Source of the DNA: Ananas comosus
Lineage: Eukaryota; Streptophyta; Magnoliopsida; Poales; Bromeliaceae
DNA length: 64,000 bases
Direction of reading: 5' to 3'
Assembly (NCBI RefSeq): GCF_001540865.1
Contig: NC_033629.1
Span: forward strand, 840,913 to 904,912
The translations under genes and the position numbers were made by a program. The notes below the pieces were generated by a model. That model made no database searches and was not told where the DNA came from. It saw only the letters and a program-made list of their open reading frames with translations. Positions 13,323 through 25,115 of the stretch are shown piece by piece (position 1 is the stretch's first letter; every line of letters starts with the position of its first letter).

Positions 13323-13454
13323 ATGATGATGACGACGAGGAGCTTGTCGTGTGCGATCGTCGTCGTCGTGTTCATCGTCGAATTCGTGGCGGCGATCTGG
13401 TTTCCGCCGCCGCCGCCGCCGCCGCCGCAGCCGCAGCTTCTTGCTCGCGATCCG

Positions 13455-14981
13455 ATGGACGACACGCCCGGGGCGGTGGGGACCACCGCGAGCTTGTCGC
13501 TGAGGCTGGGCCAAGCGCTCTTCTCCTCCGCGTCCCTCCTCTTCATGACCGTGGGGGTCGAGTTCTATAGCTACACCGCGTTTTGGTAATTCCCCTCAAT
13601 ACCTATTCCTAATTCTTTTTTCTTCTCTTTTTTTTTTGGTACGCTGGTTCAAATCCAGCTCAGCCCAATAATTCACCGATTTTGGGTGGCTTAGGGTTTG
13701 ATACTTTGATGTGCAATACCCTTGTTTCGAGATTTCAATTTTGGTTTAGTTTTTTTGGGGCCTCTTTTGGCACTCTTCCGTGTCGGCTAATTTGACTCAT
13801 TTGATTGGTTTAGGGTATAATCTGCAATACCCATCTTTCAAAATTTTAAAAATTTGCTTTAGTTTTGATCTTCTTTTGGTAATCCTCAATTTCCACTAAT
13901 TTGATTCATTTGAGTGTTTTTAGGGTTTAATCTGCAATGCCCATCCTTCAAAATATTTAATTTGGTTTAGTTTTGAGCTTCTTTGTCTACTAATTCGATT
14001 CATTTGTGTGTTTTAGGGCCTATTTGGCAATACCCAGCTCTCAAAATTTTGAATTTAGTTTCACTCTGTGCTTATTTGTTGAGTTCTGTGTTGCAGAGTC
14101 GACTCAAATTTCGATCAGTAATTGTTAATTGCTTATGTCGCATGATCTTAGGCTCTTAATTTTCTGCGTGTATGCTTGTACATGTTTGAAATTCGTTTGA
14201 ACTACTACTTTATAGCTTTTCTCAAAATTCTGGCCGGTGTTATTACTTGATATAAGATGTATGCTTAGCTCAGTCAGTTTTGAACTCCGTAGTGAGCTTG
14301 AAGTGATGAATCTAAGATTACAAGGATCAGTATCCATTACCTACCAAAAGAATGTATCATTAAAATTTAAAGCTCCATCGACAGTATTATGTTTTTAATC
14401 GGAAGTTACTCTTTTCAGCTTTCTAGTAACAATCATGGGCTTGGTGATTCCTTGGAGCTGTACTCTGGCGATGGTTGACATGTACTCGATCTTCGTTGGG
14501 TGCCCACTTCGTCTTCCTGGAGTCGTGATTATTGTAGTTGTAGGGGACTGGGTATGTTTTACTGCACATGAAATTAAATAAAGCCTAAAATACAGAAGAC
14601 ACCCCTAGATTCTTCTAGTTGCCAAAGTGCATATTTTCATAACGAACCAGGGGGTGATCTGTAGTTTTTGAGCATCGAGGGATGTTAGCAACTTATGTTA
14701 GGGGCTATCATCATTTTAGTCGTTGATAAATTGCATTATGGCCTTAATGTGCAATTTTTGAGTAAGAAACATCTTTGCATTTGTGACAGATCCTATCGAT
14801 ACTCTCCCTGGCTGCGGCTTGTTCGACTGCTGGTGTTATAGATCTTCTCCTTCGTATTGGCAGCACATACTGCTCGCCCAAGTTCTGTGGGAGATATCAG
14901 TTGTCTGCAGGGATGGCATTCTTATCCTGGTTTCTCACCGCTGCTTCATCTCTTTTCAACTTATGGCTTGTGGCTTCCTGA
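13455..14981 (+). CDS. CASPL5: CASP-like membrane protein, group 5 (3 exons, 151 aa)
   Basis: Exons are 13455-13585, 14419-14551 and 14790-14981. Four hydrophobic spans are visible, with the group-5 signature MDDTPGAVGT at the start, LSLRLGQALFSSASLLFM in span 1 (conserved Arg), FLVTIMGLVIPWSCTLAMVD in span 2, an Asp in VVVGDW at span 3, and FLSWFLTAASSLFNLWLVAS at the end. CASP-like proteins belong to the MARVEL-related family; founding members organise the Casparian strip membrane domain, while most CASPL roles are unknown. The start at 13455 matches the usual family N terminus. The same frame is open back to an ATG at 13323, which would add 44 residues (hydrophobic plus eight prolines) and give 195 aa. 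I judge the short form more likely. Intron 1 carries a degenerate tandem repeat. Confidence 0.93.
13691..14085. repeat. degenerate ~93-119 bp tandem repeat in intron 1 of the CASP-like gene
   Basis: Four diverged copies, each beginning TTAGGG, start at 13691, 13809, 13920 and 14013. Each continues with a core like T(C/G)TGCAATACCC, then TTCAAAATTTT, then TTTGGTTTAGTTTTG, then GATTCATTTG. The spacings are 118, 111 and 93 bases. All copies lie inside the intron. Confidence 0.75.
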
Positions 14982-17346
14982 TGATCATTAATAATCTGGC
15001 TTTTCGCTAGCCTAATTTTGTAGAACTTTCGTATATAATGTTCACAAATACCATATAGTTTTCGACATATATTTGGCATTCTGTTCATGTTGTACTGAAA
15101 TACTGTTTCTGATTGGAACTAATCTGACATCTAATATCTGATGATGGAACTGGTCAGCGGATAGGAAGAAGGAATTATGTTAGTGGAAAAGATTTTGTAG
15201 CTCTGTTTGTTTATGGGCAAAAGTAGCTTCTATTCTGGTGCTGTTCTAGTCGAGCTACTCAAAAAAGCTCTTAGATTTTTTATTGAAGTTCCCTTGATAG
15301 TTTTCGCTAGAAGATTTAGATTAGAGCTTCTGCCCCGAAAGCCCAACAGCTCAATTCTTCTTTTCTTAGCAACCTAGAAAATGTAAATTATTTTGCTTGT
15401 GAAATATTTTACTTATGGTTCTTCAGTAGAGTAGTAGTTATAGAAACTATACTAAATAGATAGCCAGCTCATGCTTGTTCTGGGTAGTTCTTCCAGTGTT
15501 GTGGCCTCCTGATGGTTTTCTCTGGATGATTCTGTATCAGTGCTTATTTAGAAAACTGCTAAAAGAGTAATTTGGGTCCACAAAAGAGGCTGAAATTTTA
15601 TATGATATCACTGTGAAGGGGACTTCTGTTGTATCTGTATGACTTTCTCCAATTTTCTGAATGTTGATGCAAGTTTGTCATCTTGTGTAGTGCAAAGAGG
15701 CAGATGAGCTGCCATGAGAACAGAGAGAGAGAGTTTTCCTTGTTTCTAATGCTTGTTTGAGTGCTTTGAGAAAAAAAAAAAAAGGGTCAAATTGAGCTAA
15801 AGATGGTTCTTGAATGAGCATATAGTTAAAGATTGAAAATTCCATCATCAGGAGATTTTCACAAATTTTGCTTTACATTTTTTTAGAGATAAATTTTGCT
15901 TTACATAATGCCTAAAAGGGTTATAGTTTTATCTTCAAGTGTGAGTGCACATAGAATTATTATTATTTTTTTCTGTGTCGATTGGTGAAAGAGATATTTT
16001 AAGAGATGATGGTGTGTTAATGAATCTGTCTATAGAAGGGAATCAGGACTTTGGAGTGGGCCTTAGATTTAAAGCATGGGATGCATCTTAGGCCCACTTT
16101 CATTGTGGGCCATCCTCCTAAGGCTCAACATTTAACTCCAGCCTGGTAATTTTGGGCCTATCCATGTTTCTTTGTCAGCATAGCTCCTTTGGTTTGGTTT
16201 CAGAATTTTTTCTTTTTTTTTTTTGACTTTTTATTTTTAAAAAAGGGGAGGAACGCCGAACTGAAGTGTACTCATTTCTTCTTCAAAAGCGTGAAAAAAA
16301 GAAAGAAAAAGGAAACTCCATCTAGGCTAAGAGGTATCAAACTGCTATGTTATGGACACAGCTGTGATTAATCATGTCGACAAAAACTTCGTTCTGATGA
16401 TAATAGTTACTAAGCATTACACCTATTTGATTATCATCTAGCGAATGACTGAGTATGAAACTACTATAACTCTAGTCCAATTGTTTTATTTGGTTTACCA
16501 ATTGGGTTCCTAAAACCAAATCACTAACAAAATCAAAGTGAATCGGCCGGAAAAAAGTTAATCAACAAGGTTTGGTAATTTGGTTTTTAGCCCAAGTTGG
16601 TAGAGGGACATTCGAGCCTAGGAACCTAGCATTCATTCTCACTTTAAAGTGATGGCTCCTATACCATAATGCTAATTTTCGTACTCGTTCGTTTTTTTAC
16701 TTGAAAAATGAATAATTCTTAATGATAATAGTGATTCCCCCTTTCTTGTTACCTCGCACATGCGAACCACAAATATCACGTGGTTATTTCTCTACTAATA
16801 ATTTTGCTCTCCGATCGAAGTCCCTCCCCTCTCTTTACAGCTAATATATCGTACGACATATGAATAATACTCCAACATAAATAGTGAGCCCACTACTCTG
16901 AGTGGGCCACCGGGTATGGGCCCATTAAGAGCCCGACAAATATCGACCAGTAGTCGTGGGCCCTACCGAGGCCCGTTCTTTTGGTTCGTATTTGGAGACA
17001 AGCTAATTAGGGCAGTGCAGTTTGTTTTTTTTTTCCCTACTTTTTTGGGTACCAAAAATGTAGGCACACATCTCAAGTATATGTATTTTGAAATTGCACT
17101 CATTAAGAACTATTGTTTAGTTTACTCGTTTGATCCTCCTCATTTTTTTGAAACAATATAACTCATGCACTTCAAAATTAGATGTATATATTACACTCTC
17201 TTCAGTCAAGAATCATTATTTTTCTACTTATCACATTAAATTTTTTAAAAGAAAAATTATTTAAAATTTTGTGAATTTTAGAATGTGAGTGCATGATCTA
17301 CACCATCTTTTCGAGTGTATAAGTAGAATTTTTTAAAAAAAAGATA

Positions 17347-17522
17347 ACGTGGCGCTAGAAGGTTCATAGGATGGTGCGGAGAAGGAATGCTATTGGATGG
17401 GGGCGCACAAATAAACTACGAATTGATTCGCTGGATAAGGCCAGTGTTTGGGCTCCCTCCGGCCTAGACATGGCGTTGTTAAAATATTCCTACGCAGCAT
17501 CAGAAACCACGTGGTTCCTGCG
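17347..17522 (+). repeat. diverged duplicate block, copy 1
   Basis: Shares order and wording with the block at 18746-18910: ACGTGGC, then AAGGTTCA..GGATGGTGCGG, a GAAT(G/C)CTATTGG word, GACATGGCG with GTTAAA, and finally ACCACGTGGT. Substitutions and small gaps separate the copies, so this is an old duplication. Confidence 0.7.
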
Positions 17523-18235
17523 TTTAAATTGTCTACGTATGTAACGCAAGTATACATCTAGGCAAGCATGTTTGTGCACAATCGCATGTAATCGCCCTAA
17601 GTTATGTATCTTCGAATCCTACATATACTGGATTGCATAGCTAGCAAATACTTTCACTACAAAGTTTTTACTGTAGTTTGCTTAGTTGGTACCTTCTGTT
17701 TCCAGCTATGGATCTAAAAATTGAGTTCCACTTGAAACGAAGCGTCTCCTAAGTGGATTTGTGATACTTTTGTTATTACAGTTCAAGTTCTTCAATTATA
17801 TTTTTTCAAATTTGTTGAGAGAGCATTTAATTTTAAGTTGAACTAAAACTCTGGCAGTAGCTTTTCGTCAGAAACGATTACTATTATTATTATTAGTATT
17901 ATTATTCAGAGAAATATTTATTTATGATTGTTGTTTTCTTTTCTCTTGCGCATGCTAACCACATAATAAAAATCACGTGTTTTCTTCTTCTGGGCCACCC
18001 ACCTTCAACTTTTTAGGTGCGTTAAGTTTGGTTTAGTTCACATGTATAATGATCATTCATCCTTAGAAAAATTCAGCTAAATCATTAGGTGGATGCTTTT
18101 CTTACGATTTAGGTGTCTCCATCGTAGATTATCTTTTTGGAGTGATGGGGCATTTTTAGTATAACTTATTAATATGTTTCTATTATGTAATTGTTTGATT
18201 AAAATTTGAAAGAGGTTTGGTAAATAATTTAAGGG

Positions 18236-18530
18236 ATAACTTCAGAAACCCCCCATGTGGTTTTGTTTTTCTTTTTTTTTTTATCAATTTTACTGTTTTT
18301 TTTTTTCTTAAATCAGTGACAAAATTAAAATTAAAGGGTACTAAAATAAATATTCGGTAAATTTAGATGGATATATGATGTTTTTTTGTATATAATTTAA
18401 CGAAATATTAAGAGAAAAGTTATAGAAAAAATAAAAACAAAACCACAGGGGGATAAATTGATACACTTTAAATCACAGGGTATTAAAGTGAGAAAGTTGA
18501 AAACCATATGGAAAATTTTTGAAGTTTTTT
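18236..18530. mobile_element. MITE-like element with imperfect terminal inverted repeats
   Basis: The left end reads AACTTCAGAAACCCCCCATGTGG. The right end, read in reverse complement, is AACTTCAAAAATTTTCCATATGG. The inside is AT-rich and has paired words such as ACCACAGGGGG and ATCACAGGG. This matches the general look of a common plant non-autonomous DNA element. A target-site duplication was not clear. Confidence 0.5.
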
Positions 18531-18745
18531 CTAAATTTAAATTGAAAAGAAGTTGAAAATTGCTACATTATGAACTCGCAGACATTTACCACGAACGGTC
18601 TAGGCAATCAACCTCTACCGTCCGTTACCTGAGACTGGACGATGGATAGCAAGCGTCCGCATGCGCCACTGTCGCACAGCGCTGTCCCAGAGCACAGGCG
18701 ACAAACCCGAGACAAGAATATTTTCGTTTAGGTCTCCGTGAACCT

Positions 18746-18910
18746 ACGTGGCAGCGGAAGGTTCACGGGATGGTGCGGTGCTCGAATCCTATTGGTCCGG
18801 TGTTGGAATGGGCACGAAGGTTCGCTGGATCGCCGTGCTCCCCGTGGACCAGACATGGCGCAGTTAAATTAAATTCTGAGGAGGACCAGAGACCACGTGG
18901 TCTCGGGGTT
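18746..18910 (+). repeat. diverged duplicate block, copy 2
   Basis: Second copy of the block at 17347-17522, about 1.4 kb downstream in the same orientation. It is more GC-rich and ends with ACCACGTGGT, a palindromic G-box. It contains a short open frame that I consider accidental. Confidence 0.7.
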
Positions 18911-19552
18911 TGCTTCCCCCCACATGTTTTCTCCCACATGTTTTCTCCCACGTAGCACACCGAGAGGGCGCAACTAAGCCACCCGGAGCCCAGAACCGCG
19001 CCACGTTTTGTTGACATGAAATGACTAAAATGCGCCCGTTAGATTTACTTTTTTACTTAACCCTGCCCCTATGTTTTACCACGTGAGAGTCACGTGACGA
19101 CCCGTGGACGTGACACTCTATACAGTAGAACTGTGCCTCGTGATCTTTTTCATCAAGAAGTTTAGTGTTAAATAATTCGCATAACATAATTGTAGCCTTT
19201 TTGTTTTTTCTAAAACTCCACGTATTTAAAGAGATGCTTTGCATGGATATAGAGTTGGCGCTAAATTAATCATAGAATTTTATGAAAAATGTCACACCTA
19301 AACTACACATTTAGTACCTAGTCGTGCGTTCATTTTTAACAGTGCATGACATTTCAACAATTAAGTTATGAGGATTTATTATAATTTTAGTTAAAAAATA
19401 AATATTTTGGCATGAAGAAAAATACTTTTGATCTTCCATAATTTTTTTTTTTTATATTAGTGTCGATATGTGAGAGAATTTATATATAGTATATTGAGCT
19501 AACATACACAATGGATTAAAAGTTCAAAATTTTGTATCATTTATATAAGCAC

Positions 19553-19556
<4 letters not shown>

Positions 19557-19598
<42 letters not shown>
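19557..19598. repeat. (TA)n(CA)n microsatellite
   Basis: About 17 TA units followed by four AC units. Confidence 0.95.
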
Positions 19599-19599
<1 letters not shown>

Positions 19600-20145
19600 A
19601 AATGATGTTTTCAAAATAAATTTAATTTAGCAAATTTGATGCAGTGAGTAGACTTAAACGAACATTTTGACGTTCCCCTACGTGATCACCTGACACCGGT
19701 ATTTTAACTGACGAATCACGAAACGACGTGTAACTACCTCGTGACACGTGTCAAGTCAATGAGGACGACTTGCGCATAATGGTCGAACGGACCTCGAGAT
19801 AAGGGCCCTCATGATTCGCACCAGTTCGGCCTGGAACTACCAAACTGGGTGTTTGAGTTTAGGTATTTCTTAAGCGGCACGATTATTGGGCACAGTTCCC
19901 GAGGGCGAAATGCGCCATTTCGCGCCCAACCAATGGGTGCGCATTCGTGCTTTAATTAATAAAATAAAATAATATAAAAAAATCGCGCACGAGTCGATAC
20001 CCTTATCGTAATTTCCTCCAAATCGAAGGCCTATTTCGTAACTCCCCACTCCCGACCGGTGTCCATCCCCGGTGACCTCACACGATGTTGGGCAACTAAT
20101 CGCCAGCCTGTCACCCCTCGATACACGACAAATCGCCGACTCGCC

Positions 20146-20152
20146 TATAAAT
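20146..20152 (+). promoter_or_regulatory. TATA box of the PADRE gene
   Basis: TATAAAT in a GC-rich setting, about 140 bases before the chosen ATG at 20293. This predicts transcription starting near 20178 and a leader of roughly 115 bases. Confidence 0.65.
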
Positions 20153-20292
20153 CGCCCGCTCGCCGCGCAAACGAGAGCACAAAGCACGAAGGGAAAAGCG
20201 AAATAGAGCGGCAAAAGATCGGCGATTAGAGTTTGCGCACCTGGTACCGCTCCTTCTCATCCTCGGCGATTACTTCGAACTCCGCGGCGGCG

Positions 20293-20778
20293 ATGGGGGC
20301 GTGCGCGTCTCGCGATTCGGCGGAGGCGGCGGCGACGGCGACGGCGAAGGTGGTGCTCCCCGGCGGGGGGCTGCGCGAGTACGCGGGGCCGGTGAGGGCG
20401 GCGCACGTGTTGCGGGGGGAGCGCACGTGCCTCTTCGTGTGCGACGCGGACGCGATGGAGATCGAGGGATTCGTGGGGGAGCTCGGCGACGAGGAGGAGC
20501 TCCTCCCCGGCCAAATCTACTTCCTCCTCCCGAGGTCGATGCTCAAGCGCCCGATCCGCGCCGACGAGATCGCGGCGCTCGCGGTGCGGGCGAGCGAAGC
20601 GCTTTTGGCTGTGGCGGCGCCGAGAAGCGGCGGGAGGGGCCGGCGCCGCGCGGTGGCGCCGCTGGTGTTTGCGGCGGCGCCCGAGGACGAGGAGAAGAAG
20701 AAGAGGATGGGTGGGGCGAGGAAGGGGAGTGGCAGGGGCCGTAAATTTGAGCCGGATCTCGGAGCGATTCCGGAATAG
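20293..20778 (+). CDS. PADRE domain (DUF4228) protein, intronless (161 aa)
   Basis: Single exon, very GC-rich. The chosen start gives MGACAS, a typical N-myristoylation and palmitoylation signal of this family (Gly2, Cys4). The frame is also open from an ATG 60 bases upstream, but that would bury the lipidation motif. Core PADRE features are VVLPGGGLREYAGPVRAAHVL near residues 20-40, FVCDADAMEIEGFV, and LLPGQIYFLLPRSMLKRPIRADEIAALAVRASEAL at about 76-115; then a disordered Arg/Lys/Gly-rich tail. PADRE proteins are plant-specific and often induced by pathogens or abiotic stress; biochemical role unknown. The G-box-rich upstream DNA would suit a stress-responsive gene (inference). It converges with PDV2 on the other strand. 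Confidence 0.92.
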   Translation: MGACASRDSAEAAATATAKVVLPGGGLREYAGPVRAAHVLRGERTCLFVCDADAMEIEGFVGELGDEEELLPGQIYFLLPRSMLKRPIRADEIAALAVRASEALLAVAAPRSGGRGRRRAVAPLVFAAAPEDEEKKKRMGGARKGSGRGRKFEPDLGAIPE

Positions 20779-23326
20779 AAGAGTCGAGAATCGGCGCGGA
20801 GGGGGGGATTTTATATATACTCCATTCTTATTCACCTGATCCCGCCACGTGGCGGATTGAGGACGATGTGGTCCGTCGGATTGATGATCACTGGGGTGGA
20901 TCGTGATTGGTGCGCCTTGTTGCGCCGGATGAGAGTAGGCGGGGAATGTGCCTCGGCTTGTGTACAGCTCCGGAGGCGGAAAAATGATCGAACCGCCATT
21001 TTTTGAATGTATAAATTTAAAATTTGAATTTTAAAATTTGTTTAGAGAAATGGACGATTATATTGAAATTAAATTTATATCAACAGCTACAAAAATTTAT
21101 GAACATTGGACCCGAAAGGTGCAAATCCAACCGCAAAGGATACACTGAATGCATATTTGTGAAATGACATTTTTAACTCTACTATAACTAGATAGTAAAA
21201 ATAAAATCGTCAGTTTTGCTGACGTGGTAAAATATGATATTACTCATTCGGTTATATTTAGGTTGTAGAATGCGTAATCTTCAGTCTCTTGAGTGAAACT
21301 ATACGTTTAACAAAAATTTTATTTGATATAAAGTAAGACAATCAATTTAACAAACAACACGAAAAAACATTAATGCCTCACAATGCTTCAATATAAGAAC
21401 GAGTTCGTTCGAACGCCATTCTCATCATGAGAAAAACCATGATCTACATCTCTCAGCTTTTTAGCTGCATGCATCTTTCAACTCTTGTGACAACATGTAT
21501 AGCACCATTTTTTTTATAGTTTTCAATAGTGTAAACTTAAGCACCTGCAATAGGGTTAGTTTTACATTGATATTATCAATGTCGTTCATTCTGATATTAT
21601 GAATAGGTATATTTGGATCATATCATTATTTGGTCTCCGAATTTAACCTGATTTAAAAAATCTAATCGGTCCCCACTAAAGGTGAGTGTATTGATTTCAC
21701 TGTCCTCTTTATGTTTTTTGTGTTTCAAAAGTGGCATGTTCTTCCGATAATCTAGGATGGAGAACTTTAGATTTGATTAATAAAACTGCATCCAGAGAGC
21801 AGGTGGATTTACTTGTTCGAAGCATCCAAAAAATTCATAAAAATTAATGGCGGATAGGTGCATTGAATACTAGACCGTCAATACCATCCAATAATATGTT
21901 ACTTCGATTGTCAAAATCTTAAGTCGTTAGAAAAAGATATTTTTTTCTCCATCACCATCTATAGTGTTGCTAGCCATAAATATTGTTGGTGAGGACTCAT
22001 GCCTGTTTAATTATTGAACAGAGGAAACATCTCTGAAAACACTCCAAATGTTTAACCTTTGGAACATGAATGTATGTGGCTAACCCTCTAATGCATATAC
22101 ATAGAGAAAAAATATATTGAAGCAAAGAAGCCGTTTAAATGGCTTATTAATTTGTATCAGGAAGAACAGCTAGATAGAGGTATATAAAACACCATTTCCA
22201 GTGGCTATTGCTAGTTTTGGAGCTTAAGTTTAATTGTTTGGTCTCTAGATGCATATATGCAAAAGAATTAATTGTGTGTTGTGGACATGGCAACAAGTAG
22301 TTGGTTAATTATTAGTTGAATAAACATAGTGCCAAGATGTGGTTAATTCATTTCATTGAAGTTACAGACGCATTCACGTAGCAAGGGATTGATGGAACTG
22401 TGGAAACATCAAACATGAGTGAGCTATAGACCAGGCTTGAGCTCGATCGAACCGGTTCGTGATTGGACTCAAGCCTAACTTGGCAGAGAACTGAATCACG
22501 ATAAAGTGCTAATTGCGAAGAAATTATTGTGTTGCTAGTCGTGGTTAGTGTAGTTGGATCAAGGACACCATGTAAGTATAGTAGAAATAGTTCTATAGAT
22601 TAAGAGAAGTTAAAAAAAAAAAAAAAAAAGCTCGCAAGTTTCACTCGAGCAGAGATTCGAAATAAGTTTTTGAATTTCAAAAACCGAAGCTCTGAAATAA
22701 AGCTTCTGTTTCTACTTCGATGAGAAACTTTCGAAAGATTCTTTATGAAATCAGAGGTCTTTCTTTTCAATTGGTTTATATAAGTAACACCTGCACAGAA
22801 ACTCCAATACAACTAAACAGCATAGGATCATTATGTGTTGTGATTTAGCTTGTGAATAATTTCATGTATAGAAGATTAAAGGGCAAAACGAGTTAAAGTA
22901 AAAGATTCATTCGGCACACAGAATAAACCATTTTCTGTTTTGGTTTTGGTTTCTTTTCTTTTCTTTTTCATAGGAAATGATTAGAGCAATTTTCACTGAT
23001 CTTTTACTGCACAATGAGTTCACTGTGATAAATATAACTTGGATTTATGCTAACGAATGGCGAATTAAACAAACTAACAAGGAAAATGAACTTGTAAGCT
23101 ATCAAGTCAAGATGAAACGTGACAAAACTCAAGGTCAAAATCCCATAAACAGTGAAGAAGCGAACGCACTCACTCCCTGAGCATAAGATGAGAGACCACT
23201 TTAGCCCAAATATCATACAATATTAACTGCGCTACTCAAAATCGTGGAGGAAGAAGCGAGAAAAGAAGCCCCTACATTATGCCCCAAGAAGAAATAAAAC
23301 TCACATTTTACGTTGGCACATATCAT
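20779..23326. other. intergenic spacer between convergent genes
   Basis: AT-rich, with the 3' ends of the PADRE gene (left) and PDV2 (right, minus strand). Only chance frames are present. A poly-A tract lies at 22612-22629. No intact element or RNA gene was recognised. Confidence 0.5.
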
Positions 23327-25084
23327 TCATCCGAAACCATATCTTACATTTGGAGCCGTAACATCTGATTCGAACGGGATCTCGACTCTTTCCTTCACGA
23401 GACAGCGGGCCTTTCCATCTTCGATCACCAGAACTTTCCCTGGAGGGCACTCGAGAGAATCCGCTCCCTCATCTCCAGCTGCTTTACCGAAAAGTCCTCG
23501 AGCCTCGAATTTGATGCCGCCTTTTCCCATAGTTGGTTTATACCCAGCTAATTTAAGCATGGACAAGACACTAACAACTGTAATTACTGATTTGGCGAAC
23601 CATCCAAACAAAAACCTTATTCCTGCCGATTTACGGTTCTTTTCTGGTTCGCCCGTTCTCCTCTTGTTAGCTTCATGTACGATGGGTTCAGAAATGGATC
23701 CATTTCTCGCGAGCTTAGACTTAAAAGAGAAGTCCGGAGGATAGAGATCATCCAAAACAAATGAGTTGGCGAGGTGGGTTGGATAAGGAGGGAGGATGAG
23801 GCCTTCGTCGTGCTCGACTTTCTCACCAGCAAAGGCTGCAGCCTCGTGAATGACTTCCCAGTCTTGACCTTTGTATGATCTTAGTTTGGTTAGCAAGATC
23901 CTGCGGCTACGGTCGATCTGGTTCAGGATCGATTCTCTCTCGTATCTTTGTTGCTGTTGAAGAGCCTACAAACGGCATAAAGAAGCGGGCTTAATTGAGT
24001 ACTTGCTTGTAGACAACTTAAACCATGATGATTTCTGCAGTAAATTACCAGCATTGGTCTAAAATAATAACATAATACAAATAATCTCATCGTTGGAGTA
24101 ACAGTAACCTACAAAAATCCTCAACGAGTTTATTAAACCTACGAAAGTCTTATTGTGAAGAAGGAAAAGGATTTACGAAAGGATGATTGCATTACTTAGA
24201 AAATCATCCTGATAATAATTATGGGTTCTTTTGGTAATTTCAACACGACTTAATAGTGTCGGATCGTTGGCGCTAACCATTAATCCCAAAAGCTCGAGCT
24301 GTTAGAAATACGCAACCAATTCACTTAAAGCGTACAAAAACAGCGCCCACGGGTCTCGATTGTGACTCGGCCCACCTGGCCTCACGCCACTTCGAACATG
24401 ACTCGGCCCAACCCAGCCTCACGCCATTTCGAACATGACTCGGCCCACATGGCCTCCCGCCACAGGGCAAGATGCTGGCCCATTTAAGCCAACAAATAGG
24501 GCTCATCAAACCCCTCCATCCTTACAATCGAGGAACCCATTCGCAAAGAACTTCGGCGCACCAGCTAGCGAAGTGAGAGTTATAGGATTCTAGGAGGAAA
24601 TTGTTCAAAGAGTAAGACTAATTACGGTACGAATTAAATAACTAAATGGAGATAATTGCACCAACCAATTTCTTTGGATCTTTGGAAACAGGTTTAGCAG
24701 ATACCAAACAAATGGATAGATTAATTATGAGTAACCAAAAAAGTGAAGTTTTGGTTTTGTATTAGAAAATTGCGGTCCCTACAATTTCTTCTAACCATGT
24801 TCTCAGAAGCATTTAGTTTCAGATGTATTATCTAACAAATTGAGAGCATAAATATCGACAATTGGAAATTTGAAACATTTAAAAAGCATCTGCAACTAAT
24901 AAGATCCACAATTTGCGCAGCCATAATTCAAACGTTAGAAAAGTACTTCACTGTAGCATAGTACGATCAAATCCCACAAAAAATTGGGCCGCATCCAAGA
25001 GGTAGCAATCAATCCATGTCAAAAACTATTTTTTTACATCGAAACGAATTCCAAATGCGATTTTAACCAAACCCCACTAAACCC

Positions 25085-25115
<31 letters not shown>

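Larger units (their letters stand above)
14982..20145. other. 5-kb gene-free interval
   Basis: Contains probable 3' UTR of the CASP-like gene, then AT-rich sequence with no supported gene. Recognisable items are a GGGCC-rich patch at 16890-16985, an (ATT)n run near 17880-17905, a MITE-like element at about 18236-18530, a diverged duplicated block (17347-17522 and 18746-18910), a (TA)n run at 19557-19590, and many ACGTG words from 18890 to 19760. Confidence 0.55.

Noticed and set aside
13178..13546. antisense frames over CASPL exon 1
   Set aside because: They depend on GCC/GGC repeats and a proline/glycine run; no domain and no splice partners.
13691..14018. TTAGGG words as interstitial telomere repeat
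   Set aside because: They are single TTAGGG words spaced 93-118 bases apart within longer units, and plant telomeres use TTTAGGG arrays.
16890..16985. GGGCC-rich patch as a promoter
   Set aside because: It has site II-like words, but no gene starts within 3 kb on either strand.
18763..19017. frames on both strands in duplicated block copy 2
   Set aside because: The matching copy at 17347-17522 does not keep either frame open, so they are not conserved coding regions.
20257..20835. 192-codon antisense frame over the PADRE gene
   Set aside because: Arg/Pro-rich mirror of a GC-rich coding exon; no family features, whereas the sense frame has a clear PADRE domain.
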